Shown here: in pieces, positions 60,916 through 64,000 of the stretch
Layout of the letters: the number at the start of each line of letters is the position of its first letter
Position numbering within the stretch: the stretch's first letter is position 1
Source: JAGVPT01 sp963772165
Lineage (GTDB): Bacteria; Bacteroidota; Ignavibacteria; UBA10030; UBA8401
DNA length: 64,000 bases
Direction of reading: 5' to 3'
NCBI GenBank assembly: GCA_963772165.1
Contig: CAVYWA010000005.1
Coordinates: 1 to 64,000 of the forward strand
Notes under the pieces: model-generated
Database searches by the model: none
Seen by the model: the letters and a program-made list of their open reading frames with translations, nothing else
Told to the model about the DNA's origin: nothing
Program-made: the position numbers and the translations under genes

Positions 60916-63020
60916 ATGAAACGATTGCTGCTGACTCTCTGCTGTGCGGTTGCGCTTTCCACGCCGGGTATTGCCCAGCATATTCCATCGATCATGAATC
61001 TTTCTGCCCACCCGGACGATGAAGACGGTGCTACCCTTGCGTATTACCGGTACAAATACGGCGTTAAGGTTTATTCCGTTTGTTTCACTCGCGGTGAAGG
61101 GGGACAGAATGAAATCGGGCCGGAGTTATACAGCGACCTCGGCGTGCTTCGCACGGCGGAGACTGAACGGGCAGCGCAAATCATAGGCTCTGAAGTCTAT
61201 TTTTTGAATTTTGTCGATTTCGGGTTCTCGAAGACCGCGAAAGAGACGTTCGATTTTTGGGGAAAAGACAGCACCGTAGCGCGTTTAGTGTACATTATCC
61301 GCAAATTGAAACCGGAAGTCCTCTTCACGAATCACGACAGCGTGTCCGGCCACGGCAATCATCAAGCCGTAGGAATTGCGGCATTGCAGGCATTCCGGCT
61401 TGCGGCAGATCCGAACTACCATCCTGAACAGCTGAGGGAACAGGGCGTTGGGCTTTTCCAGCCGAAAAAACTGTTCATGAGGATTTTTTCCCAGCGCGAC
61501 TCGCTCTTGAAGCCAGATGTCGTCAATGCTGTTTCGGCCGACACTCTTCCGATTGGCAAGACCGCCGTCCAGCTGGCGGTGGAAGCTCTCGCACAGCACC
61601 GAACTCAGGGGATGGACAAAGTTATAGCGAGCGGAAGGTTCGGGAGATTTTTTGACTCAACGCGGTACGTTCTCGTCCGTTCAAGCGGCAAGTTTGCAAA
61701 TGTACGGAATGATTTTCTCGGAGGCCTGCACACGCAGGATGAGACGAGGCTTCCTCTTGTTCCTTCCAGGCCGGTTCTTAGTGTCGTGCTGTCGGATTCA
61801 ATTCTTGTGCGGAATCAAAAATTCACGCTCGAAATAAAGCCGCTTGCGCCGATTGCCAATCTCGCCGTAACGATCTCCCTTCCCGCTGGATGGACAAGCC
61901 GCAAACTGGACGAAGAGAAAAAGATTGTCTACGAAATTTCAGTCCCAGGCGACGCTCATTATACGTACCCCAAAGTCCGCCATCTCTACGAAACGATGCG
62001 GACACTTCCGCTTATGACTGTCGGGGCTTCTTTTGAAATCCGGGGAAAACGGGAGAGCGAAGAAGTACCCGTTTTTGCGGATGTCGCCCCGCTGCAAACT
62101 GTTTCACTCTCTTCACAAATTTTTCGGATCACCGACGAGCCGTTAAAAATTCCATTTGCGGTGAAAAATTATTTTCCCTAACAAAGCTGCCGGGAGAGTC
62201 GAGGCAATTGTACCGTCCGGATGGGATGCGTTGAACACCGAGTTTATAATCGGCAGGGAAGACAGCGTCTATACCGACAGCGTGACGGTTATCCCCCCGG
62301 CGGATCTGGCGCAAGGAACATATCCGGTACGCGTCTGCATTGACGGCGATACTGCAACGGCGACATTGAAAAAGTTCGACGTTGCAGTTGTCCCGCGATT
62401 GAATGTCGGCGTAGTTCAAAGTTACGACGATGTGTTTAGCAAGACGCTGAGCGACTTGAAGGTGGCGCACCGCCTGCTCACGGAAAGCGATTTGTCGTCC
62501 GGCGATTTGCAGCCGTATACCGCCATCATTATCGACATCCGCGCTTATCTTTTCCGGCCTGATTTGATGAAAAATAATGCCCGCATTCTGGAGTATGTGA
62601 AAAATGGCGGCACGCTCATCGTCATGTACCAGCGAATTGAGGAATGGAAACCCGAGTATGCTCCATATCCATTTTCAATCTCCCGCAGCCGTATTACCGT
62701 TGAAACTGCGCCGGTCGACTGTGCTTAAACCGGAGAACATCCTTTTCCATTACCCGAATACGATCGACTCCACTGCGTGGAACGACTGGGTGCAGGAACG
62801 GTCGCTCTACATGCCTGCAAATGTTCCGGCGCAATACGATAAACTCGTCTCTTCATCGGATCCCGGCGAACCGCCGCTTGACACAGGCTTGCTTCTCGCT
62901 AAGTATGGAGAGGGCACTTACCTCTACACCGCCTACGTCTGGTACCGTGAATTGAAGGAAGTCAATACAGGGGCGTTCCGCATGTTCGCCAATATGATTT
63001 CTTTGGGAAGCAAGAAGTAA
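60916..63020 (+). pseudogene. PIG-L family deacetylase with a C-terminal beta domain, two frame breaks
   Basis: One protein of about 700 residues is split over three frames. The first (60916-62181) has a signal peptide, the zinc motif SAHPDDEDG, CFTRGEGGQNEIGPELY, LRTAETERAAQIIG and SVSGHGNHQAVG, which are PIG-L signatures. The second (in frame from about 62175 to 62728) has a beta domain and YTAIIIDIRAYLFRP. The third (about 62720 to 63020) has ENILFHYPNTIDSTAWNDWVQER and GEGTYLYTAYVWYRELKEV. Dropping one C from CCC at 62178 joins FPNKAAGRVEAIV, and dropping one G near 62720 joins APVTVLKPENIL. It would deacetylate an N-acetyl sugar outside the cytoplasm. Confidence 0.85.
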
Positions 63021-63021
63021 T

Positions 63022-64000
63022 TTGAAAAACATAAAAAGGTTGATAACGAGAGGCTGGATTTTCGTGCCATGCATGATTATTGCAGCCGCTGCCGGATGTT
63101 CGCAGTCAAGCAAGACACCGTTGGTTGTCTACTCGCCGCACGGGAAGGATATGCTGGAAGAATTCGCGCAAAAATTTGAAGCAGCGAACCCCGGCGTTGA
63201 TGTCCAATGGCTCGACATGGGTTCTCAGGAAGCATACGACAGGATCCGGACGGAAATGGCAAACCCGCAAGCGGATGTGTGGTGGGGAGCGCCGTCGACA
63301 ATTTTTATGCGCGCTGAAAAGGAAGGGCTTCTTGCATCGTACCGCCCCTCATGGGCCGACAGCATAGCGCCCGAATTCAGAAGTGCGGCTGACAGGTGGT
63401 ACGGAACCTTTATCACTCCGGAGGTGATCGTCTTCAATTCCCGCATGCTGACGAAAAGCGATGCACCGAAAGACTGGGACGATCTTCTCGATCCTCAATG
63501 GAAGGACAAAATCATTCTCCGCTATCCGCTCGCTTCGGGAACATTGCGCGTGATCTTTTCTGCGATGATTGCATCGTCGATATCGAAGTACGGGTCGGAG
63601 GAGAACGGGTTCGATTGGCTTCGGCGGCTGGACGCGAACACAAAATCGTATACGTCCGACCCGACGCAAATGTATCTGAAGCTTGCACGAGAAGAGGCAT
63701 CTGTGTCGGTGTGGGATATGCCGGATGTTGTCTTGCAGGCGAAATTGAACAACTATCCGTTCGGCTATAATGTTCCGGCGAGCGGAACGGTACTGCTCAC
63801 GGATGGCATCGCCATTGTCTCCGGTGCAAAGCATATGGAACTGGCTCAGAAATTCTATGAGTTTGTTACCAGCGAAGAAAGCCTTGTCCTCGAGGCCAAT
63901 AAATTTTACCGCATTCCCGCACGGGCCGATATTCCAAAAGAGAAACTGCCCGCGTGGATCACTTCGACCTCGCTCACACCAATGCATGTCGATTGGGAAA
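63022..64000 (+). CDS. ABC transporter extracellular solute-binding protein (partial, runs off the window)
   Basis: The frame is open from TTG 63022, one base after the PIG-L stop, to the window edge, so at least 326 residues are visible and the C terminus is missing. The signal peptide has a lipobox AAAAGC. The binding domain has VVYSPHGKDMLEEFAQKFE, DVWWGAPSTIFMRAEKEGLL, WYGTFITPEVIVFNSRML and GSEENGFDWLRRLDANTKSYTSDP. The pattern is that of iron/thiamine/spermidine-type family binding proteins. No permease or ATPase gene is visible because the window ends. The start could also be TTG at 63043. Confidence 0.85.
   Translation, partial: MKNIKRLITRGWIFVPCMIIAAAAGCSQSSKTPLVVYSPHGKDMLEEFAQKFEAANPGVDVQWLDMGSQEAYDRIRTEMANPQADVWWGAPSTIFMRAEKEGLLASYRPSWADSIAPEFRSAADRWYGTFITPEVIVFNSRMLTKSDAPKDWDDLLDPQWKDKIILRYPLASGTLRVIFSAMIASSISKYGSEENGFDWLRRLDANTKSYTSDPTQMYLKLAREEASVSVWDMPDVVLQAKLNNYPFGYNVPASGTVLLTDGIAIVSGAKHMELAQKFYEFVTSEESLVLEANKFYRIPARADIPKEKLPAWITSTSLTPMHVDWE

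Overview
The window most likely comes from the Ignavibacteria/Chlorobi side of the Bacteroidota (FCB) group. This is an inference from gene content: a very large C25 (gingipain/PorU-type) protease with a FlgD-like C-terminal domain, a 31-residue AURKAIP1/COX24-type basic protein, a DUF4097 adhesin-like protein, and many secreted proteins with Ig-like or beta-rich folds. Unlike typical Bacteroidia, many genes have good Shine-Dalgarno sequences (GGAG/AGGAG), and one near-perfect TTGACT-17-TATAAT promoter is present. Most of the window is mid-GC coding sequence. One AT-rich stretch (about 3.8-5.85 kb) looks foreign.

Layout: 0.1-3.7 kb (minus) is a corrinoid methyltransferase-type operon with a four-helix-bundle gene inserted and a sugar porter at its end. 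3.7-5.6 kb is an AT-rich accessory region with a three-gene HicA/HicB-like cassette whose last gene has an in-frame stop. 5.8-6.0 kb holds tRNA-Gly and tRNA-Val. 6.3-10.7 kb holds an Ig-like lipoprotein, an LPP20-like secreted protein, an MFS exporter and a His-tract protein. 11.4-19.9 kb is an L-arabinose utilisation cluster (galM-araB-araD-araA-HAD-GH31). 20.3-28.6 kb holds a radical SAM protein, tRNA-Leu, TerC, a Wzi-like outer membrane protein, an ECF sigma/anti-sigma/Spy-like set, a cysteine desulfurase and a lipoprotein. 28.5-34.7 kb (mostly minus) holds Ppx/GppA, PrmA, a membrane protein, an M28 peptidase, DUF4097 and a PBP4-type carboxypeptidase. 35.2-44.2 kb is housekeeping: TsaD, TrpA, chorismate mutase, MltG, SppA, HU, a zinc-ribbon/TPR protein, YtxH, DUF948 and an EF-G paralog. 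44.2-58.0 kb is one tight plus-strand run of surface-polysaccharide genes (flippase, UDP-galactopyranose mutase, five glycosyltransferases, WecG/TagA) that ends, by start/stop overlap, in the giant C25 protease. 58.0-64.0 kb holds a channel-like protein, a chromate transporter, a c-type cytochrome-like protein, a pyrimidine-dimer glycosylase-like protein, a PIG-L deacetylase and the start of a solute-binding protein.

Three things stand out. First, seven reading-frame breaks in six otherwise well-conserved genes all have the same polarity (one extra base), which points to a systematic sequence problem or, less likely, to biology. Second, there are two families of dispersed palindromic elements (R and P) whose outer arms differ between copies yet stay self-complementary within each copy, plus arrays of 7-bp tandem repeats. 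Third, a PorU-like C25 protease is co-transcribed with a polysaccharide cluster, which fits a secretion system that anchors cargo to a lipopolysaccharide.
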